Shown here piece by piece: positions 8,234-14,840 of a stretch of DNA of 32,111 nucleotides. How positions within the stretch are numbered: the first letter of the stretch is position 1; each line of letters starts with the position of its first letter. The DNA comes from Kordia sp045105435. GTDB taxonomy: Bacteria > Bacteroidota > Bacteroidia > Flavobacteriales > Flavobacteriaceae. Made by a program: the position numbers and the translations under genes. Where the stretch lies: contig NZ_JBGCDL010000053.1 of assembly GCF_045105435.1 (NCBI RefSeq), positions 1 to 32,111 of the forward strand, given 5' to 3'. Under the pieces are notes generated by a model. The model was not told where the DNA came from. It saw nothing but the letters and a program-made list of their open reading frames with translations, and did not search any database.

Positions 8234-9163
8234 ATGCAACAACAAACCCTACATATTTTAAATGGCGATAGTTTAACGCCAAGACTAGCAGAAATTGAAG
8301 TTACTGACGATCAATTGGTATGGCGTGAAATGCTGTGCGAAGGAAAAACGAGTTATGACTTAGCGTCAGAAACATTCAAACAGCAACGCATTTCGTATTT
8401 GACACCTTACGGAGCTAACGAAAAAACGTATGTCGATTCATTTTTGAATCCGTTATTAAACACCGATTTTTCAAAATATACTACTATTGTTGTTTGGTTT
8501 GAATACGATTTGTTCTGTCATATTAATATGATGGCAGCTTTGAGTTTCTTAAAACAATCGAAATTTTCAGGTAAAATCTACTTGGTTTGTAGTGGTTGGA
8601 TTGAAAATGATCCGAATTTAAAAGGTTTAGGCGAACTTTCAGACGTGCAACTAAAGGAACATTACAACCAAAAGATTGAGTTGACAAGAGCTGATATTGA
8701 ATTGGCAGACATACTGTGGAAATTGTATTGTACGAACGATCATATCAGATTTAAAAAATTCGTTACCATATCATCTTCGTTTCCATACCTTTCTAACTGT
8801 ATAAACGCGCATTTGAAACGATTCCCAGATGTTTCTAGCGGATTGAATGTACTAGAAAAGCACATTTTAAAAATAATTCACAAAGAAGAAATAAAAAATA
8901 CACGACAACTTACAGGATACATTATACAATATCAAGGATATTTTGGTTTTGGCGATTTGCAAATAACACGCATAATTGAAAAACTATCGGACTTTTTTAC
9001 TGTAAAATCGGAACGATTAGTACTAAATAGAGAAGGATTGTTGGCAATAGATGGCTTGAAAAGTTTTTACAACAAACTTTCGGACGACACTTTTTTTGGC
9101 AATTGCAGTAAATATGAATATTGTTACCATCCATCCAAACAAATATTGACAAAACATGAATAA
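8234..9163 (+). CDS. DUF1835 domain protein
   Basis: 309 residues. The N-terminus HILNGDSLTPRLAEIEVTDDQLVWREMLCEGKT is characteristic of the DUF1835 family, followed by a region that includes VWFEYDLFCHINMMAALSFL and a C-terminal alpha-helical part (about 200-300) with YFGFGDLQITRIIEKLSDFF. The biochemical function of the family is unknown to me. It is soluble, with no signal peptide or membrane helix. It begins directly at the SUI1 stop and its last 8 nt overlap the nucleoside phosphorylase start, so these genes form one operon. Confidence 0.88.
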   Translation: MQQQTLHILNGDSLTPRLAEIEVTDDQLVWREMLCEGKTSYDLASETFKQQRISYLTPYGANEKTYVDSFLNPLLNTDFSKYTTIVVWFEYDLFCHINMMAALSFLKQSKFSGKIYLVCSGWIENDPNLKGLGELSDVQLKEHYNQKIELTRADIELADILWKLYCTNDHIRFKKFVTISSSFPYLSNCINAHLKRFPDVSSGLNVLEKHILKIIHKEEIKNTRQLTGYIIQYQGYFGFGDLQITRIIEKLSDFFTVKSERLVLNREGLLAIDGLKSFYNKLSDDTFFGNCSKYEYCYHPSKQILTKHE

Positions 9164-10025
9164 AATAGCAGCATCCGAACTCATTATAAATCCTGATGGA
9201 AGTATTTACCACTTAAATATACTTCCCGAAGACATTGCGCCATTAATTATTACGGTTGGCGATCCCGATCGTGTAAGTGCAGTAAGTAACTATTTTGATA
9301 CGATTGAAGTTAAAAAAGCCAAACGCGAATTTGTAACACATACAGGAACACTGCGTGGAAAACGTATTTCTGTCATTTCTACAGGAATTGGAACTGATAA
9401 TATTGATATTGTGTTTAATGAATTGGATGCGCTTGTAAATGTTGATTTTGCTTCGCGAACCGTCAAAAATGAGTTTACTTCTTTAGATATTGTGCGAATT
9501 GGAACTTCAGGCTCAATTCAAGAAAATATTCCTGTAGATAGCTTCTTAATCAGCGATTACGCCATTGGTTTTGATAGTTTATTACACTTTTATGAAAGCG
9601 ATCATGTATTAGATTCTGCACTTTCTGAAGCTTTTATACAACAAACCAATTGGTCTTCTAAAAAATCAGATCCGTATGTTGTGAAAGGGAATCAACAATT
9701 AATCGACCAATTAGCGTCCGAACAAACTGTACTTGGATTTACAGCTACCAATGTTGGTTTTTATGGACCGCAAAGTCGCAAAATAAGATTAAACGTGCAA
9801 GACGAAGACTTAAATGACAAGCTTGCCACATTTAATCATAACAATAAAAAAATAACAAATCTAGAAATGGAAACTGCCGGTATATACGGATTAGCAAATC
9901 TATTAGGACATCGTGCGGTTTCTATGAATGCTATTATTGCAAATCGTCCGCTTGGCGAGTTTAGCAATACACCTAAAGAAACTGTTGATCAATTAATTCA
10001 GTACACTTTAGGTAAATTAGTATAA
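9156..10025 (+). CDS. Nucleoside phosphorylase (PNP/UDP family, uridine phosphorylase-like)
   Basis: 289 residues of the PNP_UDP_1 fold. Visible signatures: ITVGDPDRVSAVSNYFD near the N-terminus (phosphate site), ISTGIGTDNIDIVFNELDAL, RIGTSGSIQENIPVDSF, and NLEMETAGIYGLANLLGHRAVSMNAIIANR, with the Met-Glu-Thr that positions the ribose. It should cleave a nucleoside with phosphate to free base and ribose-1-phosphate in the cytoplasm (salvage). Substrate choice (uridine or purine nucleosides) cannot be fixed by eye, although the GDPxRV start and length resemble uridine phosphorylases. It overlaps the DUF1835 gene by 8 nt and is followed 10 nt later by the solute-binding-fold gene. Confidence 0.9.
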   Translation: MNKIAASELIINPDGSIYHLNILPEDIAPLIITVGDPDRVSAVSNYFDTIEVKKAKREFVTHTGTLRGKRISVISTGIGTDNIDIVFNELDALVNVDFASRTVKNEFTSLDIVRIGTSGSIQENIPVDSFLISDYAIGFDSLLHFYESDHVLDSALSEAFIQQTNWSSKKSDPYVVKGNQQLIDQLASEQTVLGFTATNVGFYGPQSRKIRLNVQDEDLNDKLATFNHNNKKITNLEMETAGIYGLANLLGHRAVSMNAIIANRPLGEFSNTPKETVDQLIQYTLGKLV

Positions 10026-10035
10026 AAATGTCCCT

Positions 10036-10890
10036 ATGAAAAAAATTAATATTGGAGGTGTTCCTGAACATTTCAACTTAGCTTGGTATTTAACACTCAA
10101 AGAACGTGCTTACGAAAAAGAAGGCATCAACTTGCGTTGGAAAGATTATCCAGGCGGAACTGGTGCGATGTGTAAAGCACTTCGGAATAAAAAAATTGAC
10201 ATTGCTGTTATACTTACGGAAGGAATTATAAAAGATATCATTGCCGGAAATCCTGCTAAAATTATACAAACGTATGTGCAATCGCCTCTAATTTGGGGAA
10301 TTCACGTTGCAGCAGAAGCAACCTATAATACAATTGAAGATTTAGAAGGTACAAAAGCCGCTATTAGTCGCTACGGTTCTGGTTCACATTTAATGGCGTA
10401 TATCAATGCGGAAAATAATGGTTGGGACACTGATAATTTAGGTTTTGAAGTCATTAACAACTTAGAAGGAGCTATTGACGGGCTTAATAAAGGAAAAGGC
10501 GATTATTTTATGTGGGAACATTTTACCACAAAGCCATTGGTAGATCAAGGCATATTTAAACGTGTAGCTGATTGTCCTACGCCTTGGCCATGTTTTGTCA
10601 TTGCAGTTCGCTCAGAATTATTAGAAGAAGATGAAGAAACTGTAAAAACGGTTTTAAATATTATTAACGAAATGACTGCTAAGTTTAAAGACTTACCGAA
10701 TATCGACGAACGGATTGCTGCACGCTACGAACAACAACTAGAAGATGTACAAAAATGGTTGTCATTAACCGAATGGAGTCAAGAAATTATAGACGAAAAG
10801 ACCATTCATAAAGTACAAGATAAACTCCTCAGTTTGGACATTATTCCCGAAAAATGGAACTATAAAGACCTGACACACAAAATCATATAA
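10036..10890 (+). CDS. Solute-binding-fold protein without signal peptide (NMT1/SBP-like)
   Basis: 284 residues resembling the type 2 periplasmic binding protein fold of NMT1/THI5-like and aliphatic sulfonate binding proteins: INIGGVPEHFNLAWYLTLKERAYEKEGINLRW, GTGAMCKALRNKKIDIAVILTEG, and IEDLEGTKAAISRYGSGSH. Unlike true ABC transporter binding proteins it starts straight at the first strand, with no signal sequence, and there is no permease or ATPase gene next to it. It may thus be a cytoplasmic ligand sensor or an enzyme with this fold, which is inference. It is the last gene of the SUI1-DUF1835-phosphorylase run and ends at a strong terminator. ATG at 10036 is the only sensible start; the ATG at 10027 meets a stop after three codons. 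Confidence 0.85.
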   Translation: MKKINIGGVPEHFNLAWYLTLKERAYEKEGINLRWKDYPGGTGAMCKALRNKKIDIAVILTEGIIKDIIAGNPAKIIQTYVQSPLIWGIHVAAEATYNTIEDLEGTKAAISRYGSGSHLMAYINAENNGWDTDNLGFEVINNLEGAIDGLNKGKGDYFMWEHFTTKPLVDQGIFKRVADCPTPWPCFVIAVRSELLEEDEETVKTVLNIINEMTAKFKDLPNIDERIAARYEQQLEDVQKWLSLTEWSQEIIDEKTIHKVQDKLLSLDIIPEKWNYKDLTHKII

Positions 10891-10922
10891 AAAAACGCAA
10901 CTTAGTAAGTTGCGTTTTTTTT
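10891..10922 (+). terminator. Intrinsic terminator of the SUI1-DUF1835 operon
   Basis: Arms AAAAACGCAACTT and AAGTTGCGTTTTT around AGT, followed by further T. It starts at the stop codon of the gene ending at 10890. Confidence 0.9.
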
Positions 10923-10977
10923 ATGACTTATTTATTATACTATTTATAATCTACATATAATAGTACACGTATAACTA

Positions 10978-11059
10978 CCTGTTTTCTTAGGGGCTTTTTC
11001 CCCTTTTTAACAGGGGCTAATTGTCGGTGAATGGTGTTTTTCACCCTGTGAATCGACAA
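10978..11059. promoter_or_regulatory. Paired nested dyads (possible operator array or structured RNA)
   Basis: First dyad: outer arms CCTGTT (10978-10983) and AACAGG (11009-11014) around inner GGGG-CTTTTT-CCCC (10990-11003). Second dyad: outer arms TTGTCG (11021-11026) and CGACAA (11054-11059) around inner GGTG-TTTTT-CACC (11033-11045). The two inner dyads share the plan GGnG-T-rich-CnCC and their centres are about 42 bp apart, close to four DNA turns. They lie upstream of the promoter at 11115-11144. I do not recognise the element. Confidence 0.5.
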
Positions 11060-11114
11060 AAAAGAGCGTTTTTGTGTCATTTAACGAGAATTTGAACAGC
11101 TAAACGATTAAATG

Positions 11115-11144
11115 TTTCGATTACGTGTCGACATACTACATTTG
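11115..11144 (+). promoter_or_regulatory. Promoter of the 52-residue lipoprotein gene
   Basis: -7 box TACATTTG (11137-11144) is a consensus match; 18 nt upstream is TTTC (11115-11118), one base from the -33 TTTG. The resulting 5' UTR would be about 75-80 nt. Confidence 0.65.
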
Positions 11145-11228
11145 ATATCAGAAAGCAATAAGGGCAAAAAAGTTGTTTTCTAAAAAAACCAATTTATCAG
11201 ATTATTAACATTACAACTACTTACAATT

Positions 11229-11387
11229 ATGAAAAAATCAATCTTATTACTAGCAGCAGCAGGATTATTATTAGCATCATGTGGATCTAACTGCATGGGT
11301 AAAGGAGTTAACTTTGCTGACACAGATGACGCAAAAGAAAACTACATTATGACTGCAGAAGACGCTTCTTGTGTAGAAGTATACTAA
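11229..11387 (+). CDS. Very small lipoprotein (52 residues)
   Basis: ATG at 11229 opens a 52-codon frame: MKKSILLLAAAGLLLASC is a textbook lipoprotein signal with lipobox LASC (C18). The mature part is only about 35 residues, acidic, with two more cysteines (SNC and ASC) that could form a disulfide. It has its own promoter (11115-11144) and terminator (11413-11448), both at proper distance, which supports it as a real single-gene unit. Function unknown. The leader resembles those of other tiny flavobacterial lipoproteins that are often missed because of size. Confidence 0.85.
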   Translation: MKKSILLLAAAGLLLASCGSNCMGKGVNFADTDDAKENYIMTAEDASCVEVY

Positions 11388-11412
11388 TTAGACACTATCC
11401 AATTATATATAT

Positions 11413-11448
11413 AAAAGGTTACATTATTTTACTGTGACCTTTTTTTTA
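11413..11448 (+). terminator. Intrinsic terminator of the small lipoprotein gene
   Basis: AAAAGGTTACA and TGTGACCTTTT pair (one T-G wobble) around a 9-nt loop, followed by a long T run. It lies 25 bp after the stop. Confidence 0.85.
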
Positions 11449-11719
11449 TGCCTTTTATTTAACAACAAGTACTTAGCGTCAAAAGGTTATTAAACCTTAC
11501 ATTCAAGTAAAAAAAAGTTTATTGATTGATTTGAATTTCATAATTAATCATTTTTCTTAAGAAACAGATTGCCACGTATTTTTTTAAAATACTCGCAAAG
11601 ACGTTTCGTTAGAAGTTTACATACAAAAGCTAGTCTACAAAATGCTGAAACACAAGAGTGAGAAAAGTCTAAAAGGCGAAGCGATCTAACAGGCGAAACC
11701 GATCTGCAAGCAAAGCGAG
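11449..11719. other. Gene-free stretch between small lipoprotein and ung, with repeats
   Basis: Contains a degenerate dispersed repeat (about 11566-11602: GATTGCCACGTA, an AT-rich centre, then ACTCGCAAAGACG) that recalls the GATTGCCACG...CTCGCAATGACG intergenic repeats of Bacteroidota, and then mini-hairpin tract 3. A 60-codon frame across it (11544-11726, minus) is made of repeat sequence and is not accepted as a gene. Confidence 0.55.
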
Positions 11720-11722
11720 CTA
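11653..11722 (-). repeat. Tandem mini-hairpin tract 3, abutting the ung stop codon
   Basis: Units of 17-18 nt: AAAAGGCGAAGCGATCT, AACAGGCGAAACCGATCT and GCAAGCAAAGCGAGCTA, preceded by a decayed unit (AAGAGTGAGAAAAGTCT). The TAG stop of ung (11720-11722, minus) is within the end of the last unit. Same orientation relative to the gene as in tracts 2, 4 and 5. Confidence 0.75.
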
Positions 11723-12385
11723 CCATCGAATTCCTTCAATACGTTGACTTACCAAATAATCATTACATTGACTAAAGTGCTTATTATCAAACCAATATCC
11801 GCGATTTGCACTTAGTGGTGACGGATGACCAGATGTCAATACATAATGCTTGCTATTATCAACCTTTGCTCCTTTTTTCTTAGCATAACCGCCCCAAAGT
11901 AAAAAGACAACGTTCTCTTTTTTCTCAGAAATCACTTTAATAACAGCATCTGTAAACGTTTCCCAACCTTTCTTTTGATGACTTCCTGCTTGATGCGCAC
12001 GAACCGTTAACGTTGCATTTAACAACAATACACCTTGTTTTGCCCAGCGTTCTAAATTTCCACTTTCTGGCGGAGCAATAGCAATATCTCGCTTAATTTC
12101 TTTAAAAATATTTTGTAAAGATGGCGGATGTGGAATACCATCATTTACGGAAAAACACAATCCGTTTGCTTGTCCTTCACCATGATATGGATCTTGCCCA
12201 ATAATCACTACTTTCAAACGATGAAACGGACAATGGTCAAAAGCGGCAAAAATAGCTGTCCCATTTGGGAAACATTGATGTGCTGTATATTCAGATTTTA
12301 CAAAAGCAGACAATTCCTTAAAATATGGTTTCTCAAATTCATCTTGTAAGTGAAATTTCCAGCTGTCTTCAATTTTTACATTCAT
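11720..12385 (-). CDS. ung: Uracil-DNA glycosylase (family 1)
   Basis: 221 residues, the normal size of family 1 UDG. The water-activating loop GQDPYHG is at residues 63-69 (D65, H68), GLCFSV follows, and the DNA-intercalation loop HPSPLSANRGYW is at 187-198 (H187). It removes uracil from DNA, starting base excision repair. It has a complete N-terminus (MNVKIEDSWK). It is transcribed divergently from mutS2; the 116-bp gap holds a perfect 16-bp palindrome (12406-12421). Its 3' end has no ordinary terminator but a mini-hairpin tract. Confidence 0.97.
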   Translation of the reverse strand: MNVKIEDSWKFHLQDEFEKPYFKELSAFVKSEYTAHQCFPNGTAIFAAFDHCPFHRLKVVIIGQDPYHGEGQANGLCFSVNDGIPHPPSLQNIFKEIKRDIAIAPPESGNLERWAKQGVLLLNATLTVRAHQAGSHQKKGWETFTDAVIKVISEKKENVVFLLWGGYAKKKGAKVDNSKHYVLTSGHPSPLSANRGYWFDNKHFSQCNDYLVSQRIEGIRW

Positions 12386-12405
12386 AATTTCAGTTTTTCG
12401 TCATG

Positions 12406-12421
12406 TTGAAATTCATTTCAA
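12406..12421. promoter_or_regulatory. 16-bp palindrome between ung and mutS2
   Basis: TTGAAAT-TC-ATTTCAA is a perfect 7-2-7 inverted repeat. A second, wider pair, ATGTTGA (12403-12409) and TCAACAT (12424-12430), overlaps it. It lies about 21 bp from the ung start and about 20 bp upstream of the likely mutS2 -7 box, so one DNA-binding protein could act on both genes. No regulator is known from the sequence. Confidence 0.45.
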
Positions 12422-12439
12422 AATCAACATATAAATAAG

Positions 12440-12447
12440 TACCTTTG
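12440..12447 (+). promoter_or_regulatory. Likely -7 box of mutS2
   Basis: TACCTTTG matches TAnnTTTG exactly, 54 bp before the mutS2 ATG. No convincing -33 TTTG is seen at 17-23 bp upstream, so the promoter may be weak or activated. Confidence 0.5.
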
Positions 12448-12501
12448 CAATCGGTTAAAAATTTGTACTATCAAGCAAATTTAAAGTAAGCCAAATTTAC
12501 A

Positions 12502-14676
12502 ATGATTAAAATACATTCCAAAACATTAGATGATTTAGAGTTTGAAGCTGTTTTACAACAAGTTTCAGAACATGCTGTTACTACGTATGGAAAACAGAAG
12601 ATTAACAGTATGCAACCGTTTCAGGATAAAGATATACTACTTACAAATCTTGCATACGTAAATGAATATTTAGCATCTTTTGAGAACGAAAACGTAATTC
12701 CAAATCACGGATTTGAAGGAATAGCATTGGAAATTAAATTATTAGCCATTGAAAATAGCTTTTTGGAAATTCAAGGGTTTCGAAAAATATCAGCAATCTC
12801 TAGTGCTGTTAACTTATTAATTAAGTTTTTTAAGAAGTTTCAAGAATACTACCCAACCTTACAATCGCGTGCAGAACGTATTGAGTTCACCAAAGTATTA
12901 ATTACAGAAATTGACACTGTAATCAATCGTTTTGGAGAAGTGAAAGATACAGCTTCATCTGAATTGGCACGCATTCGACGTGGAATTTTAAGCATTCGCG
13001 GGAAAATAAATCAGAGTTTTTCTTCTGCCTTGAGCAGATATAATCAAGCAGATTATTTAGATGAAATTCGTGAAACCGTAGTTGATAATCGTAGAGTTTT
13101 AGCTGTAAAAGCCATGTATCGTCGAAAAGTAAAAGGCGCTATTATGGGGAATTCTAAAACAGGAAGTATTGTGTATATTGAGCCAGAAACTACGCTGCAA
13201 TATTCACGAGAATTGTCCAATTTAGAATATGAAGAAAAAGAAGAAGTTACGCGCATTTTAAAAGAACTAACAGATTTTACACGTCCTTTTGCACCACTTT
13301 TGTCAGCATATCAAGACTTTTTAAGCGATTTGGACGTCAGTTACGCGAAAGCAAAATATGCCGATTCTATGGATGCTATTTTGCCTGAAATTTCAGAAAA
13401 GCGCGAATTATTTTTGAAAGATGCCTATCATCCACTACTCTATTTAACGAATAAAGAACGAAACGAAAAAACATATCCGCAAACCATTGAACTCAGTAGC
13501 GATAATAGAATTATTGTGATTTCTGGACCAAATGCAGGCGGAAAAAGTATCACACTTAAAACAATTGGTTTATTACAATTAATGTTACAAAGTGGCATGT
13601 TAGTGCCTGTACATGAACGCAGTAAAATGTGTTTGTTTGAGCGAATTTTGACAGATATCGGAGACGGACAATCTATTGAAAATCATCTAAGTACATACAG
13701 TTATCGTTTAAAACAGATGAATTACTTTTTAAAGAAGTGTAATAACAAAACGCTATTTTTAATTGATGAATTTGGTACAGGAAGTGATCCTGAATTGGGT
13801 GGCGCTTTGGCAGAAACATTTTTAGAAGTTTTTTATGAGCGAGAAGCTTTTGGAATTATTACCACACACTACTCCAACTTAAAATTGCTTGCCAACGAAT
13901 TGCCGTATGCAACCAATGCAAACATGATGTTTGACCGCAAAACCTTGTTGCCAATCTATCAATTAGCATTGGGACAAGCAGGAAGTTCGTTTACGTTTGA
14001 AGTGGCACAAAAAAATGGAATTCCGTATAGTTTAATTAACAGAGCAAAGAAGAAAATTGAACGCGGAAAAGTACGTTTTGATGCTACCATTGCAAAGCTT
14101 CAAAAAGAACGTAGCGCTATGGAAAAAACTTCTAAATTACTACGTGAAGAAGAAATTAGAGCGCGCGAAGAAAACGAACGTTTGGAAGCTTTAAATACCA
14201 AAACAAAGTCAAAACTAGAGAGCTATCAACAGTTGTACGATCATGACAAACGCATGATTCATTTAGGGAATAAAATCAATGAAATTGCCGATCGTTATTT
14301 CGATAATAAAAAGAAACGTCCGTTGATTTCTGAATTTTTACGTATTGTAGAGACTGAAAATTCGAAACGTAAAAAACAATCTGTCAAAGAGAAAAAAATA
14401 CAGCAAGTAAAGCAGAAAGAAGCTAAAAAGGAAGTCATTAAAAAAGTAGCGGTTATTCGTGAAGAAAAGAAAGTTGAGAAGAAAAAAGCGGCAAAAAAAG
14501 AAGCTTTAAAACCAAAACCTATTTTAAAAATTGGCGATCGTGTTCGCATGCATGATGGAAAAGCTGTGGGAACTATTGACAGTTTGGAAAGAGGAAAAGC
14601 AACTGTAAACTACGGACTTTTTACGACTACAATTTCTGTAGATCAATTGGAATTAGTTGAAGCTAAGAAGAAGTAG
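12502..14676 (+). CDS. mutS2: MutS2-family DNA-binding ATPase lacking the Smr domain
   Basis: 724 residues. N-terminal helical core and lever region (1-320, starting KIHSKTLDDLEFEAVLQQVSEHAVT, typical of MutS2), then the ABC-type ATPase: Walker A GPNAGGKS at about 342-349, Walker B LFLIDEFGTGSDPELGG, and THYSNLK. A highly charged coiled coil (about 530-670, Lys/Glu-rich) follows, and the protein ends in a small SH3/KOW-like domain (LKIGDRVRMHDGKAVGTIDSLERGKATVNYG). The C-terminal Smr nuclease domain of Bacillus or Helicobacter MutS2 (~780 residues) is absent, which I recall as normal in Flavobacteriia. MutS2 proteins act on branched DNA or on collided ribosomes; without Smr it probably works as an ATP-driven clamp. 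It is divergent from ung. Confidence 0.93.
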   Translation: MIKIHSKTLDDLEFEAVLQQVSEHAVTTYGKQKINSMQPFQDKDILLTNLAYVNEYLASFENENVIPNHGFEGIALEIKLLAIENSFLEIQGFRKISAISSAVNLLIKFFKKFQEYYPTLQSRAERIEFTKVLITEIDTVINRFGEVKDTASSELARIRRGILSIRGKINQSFSSALSRYNQADYLDEIRETVVDNRRVLAVKAMYRRKVKGAIMGNSKTGSIVYIEPETTLQYSRELSNLEYEEKEEVTRILKELTDFTRPFAPLLSAYQDFLSDLDVSYAKAKYADSMDAILPEISEKRELFLKDAYHPLLYLTNKERNEKTYPQTIELSSDNRIIVISGPNAGGKSITLKTIGLLQLMLQSGMLVPVHERSKMCLFERILTDIGDGQSIENHLSTYSYRLKQMNYFLKKCNNKTLFLIDEFGTGSDPELGGALAETFLEVFYEREAFGIITTHYSNLKLLANELPYATNANMMFDRKTLLPIYQLALGQAGSSFTFEVAQKNGIPYSLINRAKKKIERGKVRFDATIAKLQKERSAMEKTSKLLREEEIRAREENERLEALNTKTKSKLESYQQLYDHDKRMIHLGNKINEIADRYFDNKKKRPLISEFLRIVETENSKRKKQSVKEKKIQQVKQKEAKKEVIKKVAVIREEKKVEKKKAAKKEALKPKPILKIGDRVRMHDGKAVGTIDSLERGKATVNYGLFTTTISVDQLELVEAKKK

Positions 14677-14808
14677 TTGTTAGAAAATATGTTTTATCAA
14701 TTTAAAATTCAACATTTAACTTTTATAATTCCATAGAAACTCATTCAAAAGCATCTTTTACGAATTCAATTGACTAACATACTAAGTACTCTTATTCTTC
14801 CGTTTGTA

Positions 14809-14830
14809 TTTTAGATAGATTTATCTAAAA
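14809..14830. promoter_or_regulatory. Perfect 9-4-9 inverted repeat just before the WG-repeat gene
   Basis: TTTTAGATA-GATT-TATCTAAAA ends 10 bp before the ATG at 14841. It could be an operator overlapping the transcription start or a hairpin in the 5' UTR that masks the ribosome site. No standard -7 box was found nearby. Confidence 0.5.
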
Positions 14831-14840
14831 ACTAAAAACC

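Larger units (their letters stand above)
10923..11228. other. Gene-free stretch with a paired dyad element and a promoter
   Basis: This ~306-bp stretch has no supportable reading frame. It holds two nested dyads at 10978-11059 and, downstream, the promoter of the small lipoprotein at 11115-11144. A further copy of TGTCGA (11126-11131) can pair with TCGACA in the second dyad, giving alternative foldings. Confidence 0.6.

Noticed and set aside
10978..11059. Riboswitch leader of the small lipoprotein gene
   Set aside because: The best promoter for that gene (11115-11144) lies downstream of the dyads, so they would not be in its mRNA; no known riboswitch consensus was recognised.
11544..11726. 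60-residue reading frame on the minus strand next to ung
   Set aside because: It consists mostly of mini-hairpin and dispersed repeat sequence and has no family features or coding pattern.
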